Assembly (NCBI GenBank): GCA_018262835.1
Contig: JADFDP010000010.1
Location: 1-48,296, forward strand
Length of the DNA stretch: 48,296 nt
From: Candidatus Aminicenantota bacterium
GTDB taxonomy: Bacteria; Acidobacteriota; Aminicenantia; UBA2199
Reading direction: 5' to 3'
Shown here: positions 40,742 to 47,794 of the stretch, in pieces
How positions within the stretch are numbered: the first letter of the stretch is position 1
Layout of the letters: each line of letters opens with the position of its first letter
The notes under the pieces: generated by a model
The model's database searches: none
What the model saw: only the letters and a program-made list of their open reading frames with translations
What the model was told of the DNA's origin: nothing
Made by a program: the position numbers and the translations under genes

Positions 40742-42906
40742 CAATCCGCACCCAGTTCCGCCAGCACGTTGCCGGCTCGATTGGCCTGGTCGGCGACAAA
40801 CAGGATGTAGCGGATATCGACATGAACGGAGCGGGTGAGGTCCGGCTGGTAAAAGAAATCGCTGCCCAGCGCTTCGTAATTGCCGTCGAAGAGCACGCCG
40901 ACCAGCTCGCCACGGCCATTGAGCACCGGGCTGCCCGAGTTGCCGCCGGTGGAGTCGTTGCTGGTCAGGAAATTGACCGGGACGTCGCCCAAAACCGGAT
41001 CGCTGTAGCGGGCGCGGCCCTGGCCGCTGGCCGCGGCGATCATCTTGGCGTCGAGATCAAAAGGGGATTTGCCGCTGTTTTTGGCCAGCACTCCGGCCAG
41101 GGTAGTGAACGGGGCGTAAATGACGGCGTCGCGCGGCGAATATCCTTCCACCCGGCCGTAGTTGAAGCGCAGGGTGGAATTCGCGTCGGGATAGCAGAGC
41201 GCTTGCGGGCGCAGCCTCATGATGGCCTCGACATACAAGGGCTTAAGCTGGAGCCAACTGCCGGCAATGGCGTTTTTGCGGCGGTTGAAGGCATCGATAT
41301 CGGGCTGGATCCTCGCGGCCAGGGAGAGGAACGCGTCCTGCGGGGCCGCGACCGGGGATTGGACGTCAGCGGCGAACATTTTCAGCTTGAATTCCAGATC
41401 GCCCAATCGCGTGTGGCCGAAGAGCGCGTCGACAAAAGCGGCGATCTTTTCGCCGCGCCCGTTCCCGGCTGCCTGCTGGATTTCCTTGGCCAGGTTCTTG
41501 AAGGCGCCCGCTTTGTCGGCCGCCAAAAGTTCATTCAGGAAAAAGGCGAGGGCCGCCTTGTCGGTGGCCAGGTCCAGATTCCTCTGGCTAACCGGCAGCT
41601 TTTCTTTTTTGACGGCCATGTCGCGTTCCATGAAGCCGGGTTCGCGGTCCAGGTCCCTCTTGGTTTTCTCGCGGCCCCACCGGTTCAGGGTCAGCGCCCA
41701 GTCAAAGAGACGGCAGCCGCTGGTCAATCTGCTATAAATTATATCCAGCGAAGCGATCTCCCGCTCAGCAGCGGCCAGGCGCTGGATGTCGCCCAGAAGC
41801 CGGCCGAATTTGCCCTGCAGCTCGGGTTTGGCCGCGATGAATGCGGCCAGCTGTTTTTCCTCTGCCAGCTTGAATTCGTGAACCCGGTTTCTTCGCAGCC
41901 CGGCGAGCAGGCCGCGGTTGTTCTTGATCGAATTGTAGAGCCCCTTCAAAACGGCGGCGTTCTTGATCGTCACCGTTTCGTCCGCCGCCGAAACTTTTTC
42001 GAGCAGTTCGATGTAGCGGGCCAGCAAGGTGATGCGTTCGGGATAGTTGGCCTGAACTTCGCTGCCGATCTCGGCGGCCGTGGCCCAGCGTTTGCTGGTG
42101 CCGGGATAGCCCAGGATCATGGTGAAATCGCCTGGACGCAAAGCGGTCTTGGCGATGCGGAAATAGTGCTGCGGCCGGAATGGAATGTTGTCCTTGGCCC
42201 AACCGGCCGGGCGGCCGTCCTTGCCCACGTAGGCGCGCAGGAAGGAAAAATCGCCGCAGTGGCGCGGCCACATCCAGTTGTCGATTTCGCCGCCGTACTC
42301 GCCGATGGATCGGGCCGGCACGTAGACCACGCGCATGTCCCGTATCTTGAAGTACGTGACCAGGTAGAATTCCCTGCCGCCATAGAAGCGGGCGACCGAG
42401 CATTCGTTGCCAGGGATCTTTTCACCGGCGCGGATCAACTCCCGGGAAATATTTTCGATCAGACGGTAGCGTTTCTGCGGATCCAATCCCGGGCGGAGGG
42501 CGGATTGAAACCGGGGGGTGACGTTCTCAAAGCCGCTCATGACCTTGACGCCGTAGCCGGGGGCCGGCATCTCCTCGCTGCGGCTGCTGGCCAGAAAGCC
42601 GTCGCGGATGTAGTTGCACTGTGGAGAAGACAGGCTTTGCACGGCGTTAAAGGCCACATGGTGGTTGGTGAGAATCAGGCCGTCGGAGGAGACGAACGAG
42701 CCGGTGCCGCCGCCCATGTTGAGCACGGCCATGGCCAGGCACTTGTTTCCCGGCCGCCAAATATCGGCCGGATCAAGCTGGCAGCCCATGGCCTTCATAT
42801 CGCGGGCCATGGTTGGCGTGATGTCGTCCAGGCGGAACATTCCCTCCTTGGCGGTCAAGTTCGGAGTACTGAAGAAGAGAAGGATCAGGATGATTTTTGC
42901 TCGCAT
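40741..42906 (-). CDS. Secreted S46-family dipeptidyl peptidase, DPP7-like
   Basis: The 721-residue protein has a signal peptide (about 1-19) and S46 landmarks: GTGSFVSSDGLILTNHHV (catalytic His about 83), GGEIDNWMWPRHCGDFSFLR (catalytic Asp) and TGGNSGSPV (nucleophile Ser657). Eighteen residues after the Ser there is Gly675 (LFDGNYEAL). In characterised enzymes Gly at this place goes with DPP7 (hydrophobic P1), Arg with DPP11 (Asp/Glu P1), so a preference for hydrophobic residues is inferred. AGGAG is 6 nt before the ATG. S46 proteases free dipeptides from peptides in the periplasm, fitting a peptide-eating lifestyle with the M14 enzyme nearby. Confidence 0.93.
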   Translation of the reverse strand: MRAKIILILLFFSTPNLTAKEGMFRLDDITPTMARDMKAMGCQLDPADIWRPGNKCLAMAVLNMGGGTGSFVSSDGLILTNHHVAFNAVQSLSSPQCNYIRDGFLASSRSEEMPAPGYGVKVMSGFENVTPRFQSALRPGLDPQKRYRLIENISRELIRAGEKIPGNECSVARFYGGREFYLVTYFKIRDMRVVYVPARSIGEYGGEIDNWMWPRHCGDFSFLRAYVGKDGRPAGWAKDNIPFRPQHYFRIAKTALRPGDFTMILGYPGTSKRWATAAEIGSEVQANYPERITLLARYIELLEKVSAADETVTIKNAAVLKGLYNSIKNNRGLLAGLRRNRVHEFKLAEEKQLAAFIAAKPELQGKFGRLLGDIQRLAAAEREIASLDIIYSRLTSGCRLFDWALTLNRWGREKTKRDLDREPGFMERDMAVKKEKLPVSQRNLDLATDKAALAFFLNELLAADKAGAFKNLAKEIQQAAGNGRGEKIAAFVDALFGHTRLGDLEFKLKMFAADVQSPVAAPQDAFLSLAARIQPDIDAFNRRKNAIAGSWLQLKPLYVEAIMRLRPQALCYPDANSTLRFNYGRVEGYSPRDAVIYAPFTTLAGVLAKNSGKSPFDLDAKMIAAASGQGRARYSDPVLGDVPVNFLTSNDSTGGNSGSPVLNGRGELVGVLFDGNYEALGSDFFYQPDLTRSVHVDIRYILFVADQANRAGNVLAELGAD

Positions 42907-42942
42907 GCGCGGCTCCTTTTTCGGCCCGGGGAATGAATGCGA

Positions 42943-42971
42943 ATTATACCTTGTTCGGGTTGGAATTACAA
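42943..42971 (-). promoter_or_regulatory. Promoter of the S46 peptidase operon
   Basis: Minus strand: TTGTAA (42971-42966), 17-bp spacer, TATAAT (42948-42943), about 30 nt before the ATG at 42906. Confidence 0.6.
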
Positions 42972-42997
42972 CCGGTCCTGCTTGCGGCAGCGAAAAA

Positions 42998-43026
42998 TTG
43001 CAAACGATTTCCGCTTGTGCTATGAA
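42998..43026 (+). promoter_or_regulatory. Putative promoter of the SnoaL-like gene
   Basis: TTGCAA (42998-43003), 17-bp spacer, TATGAA (43021-43026), leaving a leader of about 80 nt before ATG 43116. It is divergent from the S46 peptidase promoter. Confidence 0.4.
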
Positions 43027-43115
43027 ATGTCAAGGTGGGAAAGGCAAGCCCGCCTGAGAGAAGGAATTTAATATTGAAGTAGCCCGGTTTTTATGAAAAA
43101 CTGCGAGGAGAAGTC

Positions 43116-43532
43116 ATGAAAGAGAAACTGAAAACATTGGCTCAGCACTGGATGAGCGAGTTGTGGCAAAAAGGGAACGCTGCGGCGGTCGCTGAAATGC
43201 ATGCTGCCCATTTCATTGATTGGGCGCCGGGCAGGCGCAAGGGGGACCGTGAGGGTTTCGCCGCCGGCGTAAAGGATTTTTATAAGGCCTTCCCGGATTT
43301 CTACGCGGCCGTGGAGGAAATCCTGATCGATGAAGCGCTGGGCCAAGTGGCCATCCGCTGGGCCGGAACCGGCACCCATCTGGGCGCCTATCTCGGGATC
43401 GAGCCGACCGGGAAGCGCATTACCTTTCGCGGCATCGAGATCCTGACCGTCAGCATGGGCAAGATCAGCGAGCGCTGGGGGGAATGGGACGGCATGGACC
43501 TGCTGCGCCAGCTGGGCATATGGAAGGGATAA
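43116..43532 (+). CDS. SnoaL-like (NTF2-fold) protein
   Basis: The 138-residue protein matches the SnoaL-like ester cyclase group: an initial helix, HFIDWAPGRRKGDREGFAAGVKDFYKAFPDF, VAIRWAGTGTHLGAYLGIEPTGKRITFRGIEILTV, and WGEWDGMDLLRQLG at the end. The fold is a cone-shaped pocket; functions range from polyketide cyclases to uncharacterised enzymes, and the ligand here is unknown. GAGGAG is 6 nt before the ATG. Confidence 0.85.
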   Translation: MKEKLKTLAQHWMSELWQKGNAAAVAEMHAAHFIDWAPGRRKGDREGFAAGVKDFYKAFPDFYAAVEEILIDEALGQVAIRWAGTGTHLGAYLGIEPTGKRITFRGIEILTVSMGKISERWGEWDGMDLLRQLGIWKG

Positions 43533-43640
43533 GGTCAAGCGGCGAAAGGTGTACGTTTTTCGGTATAAGGTGAAGAGAATGAAGCGAACGAAATCGGATC
43601 AAGGCGGCAGTTTTACGGTTATGTGCTGCCAGGGCGACCA

Positions 43641-44195
43641 ATGACGAAATCAGGGATCGCTTTCGTGATCTGTTTTCTCCTTGGGGATTGGGTCATGGCG
43701 GCCGAAGATCCGGGAGTTCAAGAAATAAAAAAACTGTACGCGGAAACCGCGGCGGCGATCGTCCTGGCGCAAAAGGGCGAAGCCGGCGGCCTGTATTGCA
43801 ATGAGCTGACGGTCAACGGCCGCGGCGGTTCCTGGCGGGCGGTGGGCAACTATTTGAAAAAGGCCGCTTTCTGGTACGGCGACCAGCCTGAATTCGCAGC
43901 GGCCGAAGGCCGGAGGGCCGAATCGGTGCTGGCCAAGGTCGAGGTCCGCGAAACGGCTGCCGCGGCTTCCCTGTACCGCGAATTCTATTTTGCCGGCGGT
44001 GATCTTGTGTTTTTTTTCCGCAGTGAAAAAATGGGCGACGGCACGGCCGGCGAAGAAAGGATCTATTTCAAAGACGGCAGACCGCTGCTGCGTTTGCCGG
44101 GGACGGAAAAAGCTGCCGGAAAGATTGCAACGGCGGCCGTTTTTCGTGAAGCCGCTTATTGGCAGAAGTTGTTTCTGCTGACCTTTGGCGATTGA
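43641..44195 (+). CDS. Exported protein of unknown function
   Basis: The 184-residue protein has a signal peptide (about 1-22, FVICFLLGDWVMA) and a globular part with ELTVNGRGGSWRAVGNYLKKAAFWYG and YREFYFAGGDLVFFFRSE, ending shortly after YWQKLFLLTFGD. I do not recognise the family. ATG 43641 is chosen because AGGG lies 6 nt upstream; a GTG at 43623 would place extra residues before the signal peptide. It lies 108 bp after the SnoaL-like gene. Confidence 0.7.
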   Translation: MTKSGIAFVICFLLGDWVMAAEDPGVQEIKKLYAETAAAIVLAQKGEAGGLYCNELTVNGRGGSWRAVGNYLKKAAFWYGDQPEFAAAEGRRAESVLAKVEVRETAAAASLYREFYFAGGDLVFFFRSEKMGDGTAGEERIYFKDGRPLLRLPGTEKAAGKIATAAVFREAAYWQKLFLLTFGD

Positions 44196-44220
44196 ATTCT
44201 GTTGGATCTTGGATGCCGGG

Positions 44221-44249
44221 TTGCCCGCTCCCGCGGCTTCCGCTACAAT
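44221..44249 (+). promoter_or_regulatory. Leaderless-type promoter of the LprI-like gene
   Basis: TTGCCC (44221-44226), 17-bp spacer, TACAAT (44244-44249), then exactly 6 nt (GAGGGC) to ATG 44256. Confidence 0.6.
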
Positions 44250-44255
44250 GAGGGC

Positions 44256-44675
44256 ATGAAAAAAACGCTTTTATTCACCTGGGCGCTGTGGGCGGTCTGC
44301 CTGCCGCTTCAGAGCGCCGGCAGCGCGGCCAAACATCCCATTGATGACTGGCTGACCGGCTGCATGGAAAAAGATCCATCCACCCGGGGCATGAACAATT
44401 GCCTGGGACAGGCCTATGAAAAATGGGATCTGGAACTGAACCGCGTCTACCAGGATCTGAGCGGCCGGCTGGGCGTCGAAGCCAGGAGCGTTTTGCGCGA
44501 AGCGCAGCGGGCCTGGATCGCATTCCGTGACCGGGAACTGGCATGGCTGGCCAGATTCTATGGCGGCTTGGATGGCACGATGTACGCCAACATGCTGGCC
44601 GCCGACCGGGTGGACCTGGTTAAACGGCGCGTTTTGGAGCTGGCTTCATACCTGGACGTCCTAAATCAGCAATGA
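44256..44675 (+). CDS. Exported LprI/DUF1311-family protein
   Basis: The 139-residue protein has a signal peptide (about 1-20) and a DUF1311 (lysozyme inhibitor LprI-like) domain: paired Cys (GCMEKDPSTRGMNNC), AYEKWDLELNRVYQDL, and LREAQRAWIAFRDREL. Such proteins are periplasmic, and one member inhibits lysozyme; the role of this one is unproven. The start at 44256 is fixed by the promoter 6 nt upstream, and a longer frame from 44202 is rejected. Confidence 0.85.
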   Translation: MKKTLLFTWALWAVCLPLQSAGSAAKHPIDDWLTGCMEKDPSTRGMNNCLGQAYEKWDLELNRVYQDLSGRLGVEARSVLREAQRAWIAFRDRELAWLARFYGGLDGTMYANMLAADRVDLVKRRVLELASYLDVLNQQ

Positions 44676-44720
44676 ACTGCTGAACGTGAGCGGCCGAACC
44701 GGGGAATCCCTTCTTGGGAC

Positions 44721-44749
44721 TTGAAAAATGTTTTTTTCTGTGTTAAAAC
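44721..44749 (+). promoter_or_regulatory. Putative promoter of the small lipoprotein gene
   Basis: TTGAAA (44721-44726), 17-bp spacer, TAAAAC (44744-44749), leaving about 15 nt before ATG 44771, enough for the GGAGG site at 44760-44764. Confidence 0.45.
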
Positions 44750-44770
44750 AAATAAAGTTGGAGGTTTACT

Positions 44771-45187
44771 ATGAAAAAAATTATACTGCTACTTTCGGTT
44801 ATACTGATTCTTTCAGCTTGCATCTGTAAGCCAGTGATCGGCGGTCTGCCCGAAGGCCGAAAAGTCAAGGTCTTCATTCAGGACAAGACTTTCAAAGGCG
44901 AACTGCTTTCGGTAACTCCCGAACTGATCATCGTCCGTTTCCGTGATGAAGAAAAGAAAAAAGACATCATCCTGGGTTTCCCGGTGCCCGAAACCGAAGT
45001 ATGCAAAGTGCAGAAGGGCTGCGGTCCGATCGGCAATCTCTTTGCCAAAGGCAGGAAATTTACTTTCAAAGGAAACACCCAGATCAAGATCAATAAAAAT
45101 GTCGTCGAACTTTCCCACGATGCCCTTTACGCATCCAAGATCCCCGATTATGTCAAGGAGCAGATGAAGCTGTTCGGCCAGATCTGA
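44771..45187 (+). CDS. Small lipoprotein of unknown function
   Basis: The 138-residue protein has a lipoprotein signal (LLLSVILILSAC, acylated Cys about residue 17). The mature part starts with a strand-rich segment, RKVKVFIQDKTFKGELLSVTPELIIVRF, that resembles a small SH3/Sm-like barrel, and has two further Cys (VCKVQKGCG). Function is unknown. GGAGG stands 6 nt before the ATG. Confidence 0.8.
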   Translation: MKKIILLLSVILILSACICKPVIGGLPEGRKVKVFIQDKTFKGELLSVTPELIIVRFRDEEKKKDIILGFPVPETEVCKVQKGCGPIGNLFAKGRKFTFKGNTQIKINKNVVELSHDALYASKIPDYVKEQMKLFGQI

Positions 45188-45227
45188 AGACGACGTCCTT
45201 GTCCTGCACAACCTCTTCCCGGCCGTG

Positions 45228-45848
45228 ATGCGCTATTTTATTCTCGGGCTGAATCTCTCCGTAGTTGTTTTTTCCTTGTGGGTCCACGATAAATCCCGCG
45301 TCTGGATGGCCCGCCGTCTCGGCGACACGGAAGCCGCCTCCAGGCAGCGGGCGGCCGACAATCCTTTCGCCCGGGTCGACTGGATCGGCAGCGTGCTGCT
45401 GCCGCTTTTCCTGCTCTTCCGCGGACTGCCGGTCCTGGGCTGGACCAAGCCTCTGGAAATCAACCTCGACAACCTGCGCCGCCCCTGCCGCGACGGCCTG
45501 CTGATCGCCGCCGCCGGCCCCGTGGTCAACCTGCTGCTGGCCCTGGCCGGCATCGGCCTCATCCTGGGCCTGGGAAGCGCCGGCTGGCTGTCGTCGCCGC
45601 TGCTGCTTCAGATCCTGATTTCCTTCTGTTTGAGCAATGCTTGTCTCTGCGCCTTTAACCTGCTGCCCATCCCGCCGCTGGCCGGCGCCGGCGCCGCCGA
45701 GCTTTTTTTGAACGGCGACGCCCTGTCGGCTTTCGAAGACATTAAGCCTTATGGCTTTATCCTGCTTTTGGCCGGGGCTTATTTCAATTTTTTCGATTTT
45801 CTTACCCTGCCGCTGACGCGGCTGGTCATGGCCGCCCTGAATTTGTAG
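45228..45848 (+). CDS. M50 (site-2 protease)-family membrane protein with lost metal ligands
   Basis: The 206-residue protein follows the YwhC-type M50 layout: a first helix ending in the place of the HEXXH motif, ADNPFARVDWIGSVLLPLFLLFRGLPVLGWTKPLEINLDNLRRPCRDGLLIAAAGPVVNLLLAL (split here across the family block), and NLLPIPPLAG. The metal-binding HEXXH is replaced by His20-Asp-Lys-Ser-Arg, and the third ligand Asp of NLLPIPPLDG is replaced by Ala. A proteolytic role is therefore unlikely. ATG 45228 follows a GTG at 45225; no Shine-Dalgarno sequence is clear. It is convergent with the ABC exporter gene. Confidence 0.82.
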   Translation: MRYFILGLNLSVVVFSLWVHDKSRVWMARRLGDTEAASRQRAADNPFARVDWIGSVLLPLFLLFRGLPVLGWTKPLEINLDNLRRPCRDGLLIAAAGPVVNLLLALAGIGLILGLGSAGWLSSPLLLQILISFCLSNACLCAFNLLPIPPLAGAGAAELFLNGDALSAFEDIKPYGFILLLAGAYFNFFDFLTLPLTRLVMAALNL

Positions 45849-45854
45849 ATGCGC

Positions 45855-47696
45855 TTAGGCCGGATCGGCCTTTTTCCCCTGGCTTTGCGGCGCCGCCATC
45901 TGGCTGCGCAGCAGCGTCTGGTAATATTCGCATGTTTTCAGCAATTCATCATGGCTGCCGGCCCCGACCAGCCCCTTGTCGTTGAAGCACAGGATGCGGT
46001 CGGCCTGGCGGATGGTGATCAGGCGGTGGGCGATGATGAACAGCGTCTTGCCGCTCACCATTTTGGGCAGCGAGGCGAAGATCGATTCTTCGGTCAGCGC
46101 ATCCAGGGACGAGGTTGGTTCGTCCAATACCAGGATGTCCGGATCCTTGACCAGGGCGCGGGCGATGGCCAGGCGCTGCTTCTGTCCCTCGGAAAAATTG
46201 ACGCCGCGCTCGCCGACCAGAGACTGGTAGCCCTGGGGGAGAGCGGCGACGAAATCGTGGATGCCCGCGGCCCGCGCCGCTTTTTCGATCTGGGCTTCGC
46301 TTGCCTCGGGATCGCCGTAGCGCAGGTTTTCCGCGATGGTGCCGGAAAGCAGCGTCGGCGACTGCGGCACGTAGCCGATGCGCCGGCGTAAAGAAGTCAA
46401 CTCGTATTCCTCCGCCGGCCGGCCGTCGATAAGGATCCGCCCCTGCTGCGGACGGTAGAATTGCAGGAGCAGACTGACCAGAGTCGTCTTGCCCACGCCG
46501 CTGGGGCCGACCACGGCCATGTGCTCGCCCGCCCGGACGCTGAAGGAAATGTCCTGCAAGACCGTGTCCAGGCCGTTGTAGGAGAAAGAGACGTTTTGGA
46601 ATTCCACTTCTCCCCGCAGCTGCTCGGCGTTCACTCCCACGCCGGCGTGCTCTTCGGGCACCACGTCGAACAGGGCCGATACCCGCTCCAGCGAGGCCAC
46701 GGCGTTCTGCCACTGGAAGTTGGCCTGGGCCAGGAACTGGGCCGGCCCGTAGACGAAGCCGACGTAGGATTGAAAGGCCAGCAGCGAGCCCACGCTCCAT
46801 TCCCCGCGGATGACCAGGAACGCGCCGCCGGCCATGACGATCAAATGGGCCAGATCGGGGGCCAGGCCGATGGCCAGGTTGGCCACGGAGCTCAGCGTGT
46901 GCTGCTCCATGCCCACCTGCAGCGAGGCGCGCAGCTTGCCCATCAGGGAGTTCAGCGTATGCTTTTCGGTGGCGAAGGCCTTGATCAGGGAGGTCTGGGC
47001 CAGCGATTCCTGCACCGACTGGTAGACTTCGGCCTGGCGCTCCATGCCATGATGGCTCAACACGCGCAGCCTGCCGCCGAAAAAGCGCACCGAGGCGAAC
47101 ATCAGGGGCAGCACCACCAGCACGGCCAGGGCCAGGCGCCAGTTGAGATAGATCAGGAAAACGGCGCCGCCGGCAAAGCGCAGGACGGAACTGAACATGT
47201 AGACCAGGGACGAAGAGAAAAACCAGCGCAGGCCGTTGACGTCGCCCAGCAGGCGCGACATCAGGTAGCCGGTCTCCTTGGCGTCGAAGAAGGATTTGGG
47301 CAGGCGCAGGGTGCGGTCGAACAGGGTCTGCTGGATCTCCAGCAGCACTTCCTGCTCGAAGCGGGTGAAAAAATACTGCTGCAGCAGGCCGAAAAGGACG
47401 CCGGCCGCTTTGGTGCCGGCCAGGAGCAGGATCGCTCCCAGCAGCAGGGAGAGCTGCTTGCCCAGGATGACCTTGTCGATCAGGTAGCGGGTGATGAGCG
47501 GGCCGGGAAAGGCCAGCAGCGAGGTCAGCAGGATGAGCAGCACTCCCAGGGCGCCCTTGCGCCAGTGGCGCTTGGCGAAAGGCAGCAGGTTTTTCAGATT
47601 GGCGCGCAGCCGGTCGGTCTTTTGCCCGGCGGCCAGCTTGTCGTCGGGCAGGCGGCGGCTCAGTGCACCTTTCAGGTATGCGAGCCAGGATTTCAT
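45855..47696 (-). CDS. ABC exporter, fused membrane and ATPase domains
   Basis: The 613-residue half-transporter has a ~45-residue cytoplasmic lead, six membrane helices (about 50-330), and an ATPase domain with Walker A GPSGVGKTT, Q-loop YVPQSPTLLSGTIAENLRYG, signature NFSEGQKQRLAIARAL, Walker B DILVLDEPTSSLD and H-loop IAHRL. The signature is NFSEGQ and not LSGGQ, as in some exporters. There is no C39 peptidase domain. It exports lipids, drugs or peptides; the substrate is unknown. TATAAT lies 8 nt before the ATG, so the leader is very short. It is divergent, 98 bp, from the PqqD-like gene, so a joint role is possible but unproven. Confidence 0.92.
   Translation of the reverse strand: MKSWLAYLKGALSRRLPDDKLAAGQKTDRLRANLKNLLPFAKRHWRKGALGVLLILLTSLLAFPGPLITRYLIDKVILGKQLSLLLGAILLLAGTKAAGVLFGLLQQYFFTRFEQEVLLEIQQTLFDRTLRLPKSFFDAKETGYLMSRLLGDVNGLRWFFSSSLVYMFSSVLRFAGGAVFLIYLNWRLALAVLVVLPLMFASVRFFGGRLRVLSHHGMERQAEVYQSVQESLAQTSLIKAFATEKHTLNSLMGKLRASLQVGMEQHTLSSVANLAIGLAPDLAHLIVMAGGAFLVIRGEWSVGSLLAFQSYVGFVYGPAQFLAQANFQWQNAVASLERVSALFDVVPEEHAGVGVNAEQLRGEVEFQNVSFSYNGLDTVLQDISFSVRAGEHMAVVGPSGVGKTTLVSLLLQFYRPQQGRILIDGRPAEEYELTSLRRRIGYVPQSPTLLSGTIAENLRYGDPEASEAQIEKAARAAGIHDFVAALPQGYQSLVGERGVNFSEGQKQRLAIARALVKDPDILVLDEPTSSLDALTEESIFASLPKMVSGKTLFIIAHRLITIRQADRILCFNDKGLVGAGSHDELLKTCEYYQTLLRSQMAAPQSQGKKADPA
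45858..45875 (+). terminator. Probable terminator after the M50-like gene
   Basis: GGCCG and CGGCC (5-bp stem, 3-nt loop) are followed by five T residues. The element lies inside the last codons of the convergent ABC exporter gene, so one sequence serves as coding sequence on one strand and terminator on the other. Confidence 0.5.
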
Positions 47697-47782
47697 TACT
47701 TGGAATTATAATCCAATTTCCCTTAGAATAAAATTAAATGTTCCTCTGAATTATTCAATAGCTGGAAAAACAAATTTTTTGG

Positions 47783-47788
47783 TATAAT
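47783..47788 (+). promoter_or_regulatory. Extended -10, leaderless promoter of the PqqD-like gene
   Basis: TGG-TATAAT forms an extended -10 (hexamer 47783-47788), followed by exactly 6 nt and ATG 47795. No good -35 is visible, as expected for an extended -10 promoter. Confidence 0.6.
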
Positions 47789-47794
47789 GCTAAA

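Noticed and set aside
40822-42936. 704-codon plus-strand open frame
   Set aside because: It mirrors the S46 peptidase gene on the other strand, which has signal peptide, catalytic triad and ribosome site. High GC removes stops from the opposite frame.
46461-47711. 416-codon plus-strand frame rich in Gln, Gly and His
   Set aside because: Antisense to the ABC exporter; the composition is an artefact of reading its codons backwards.
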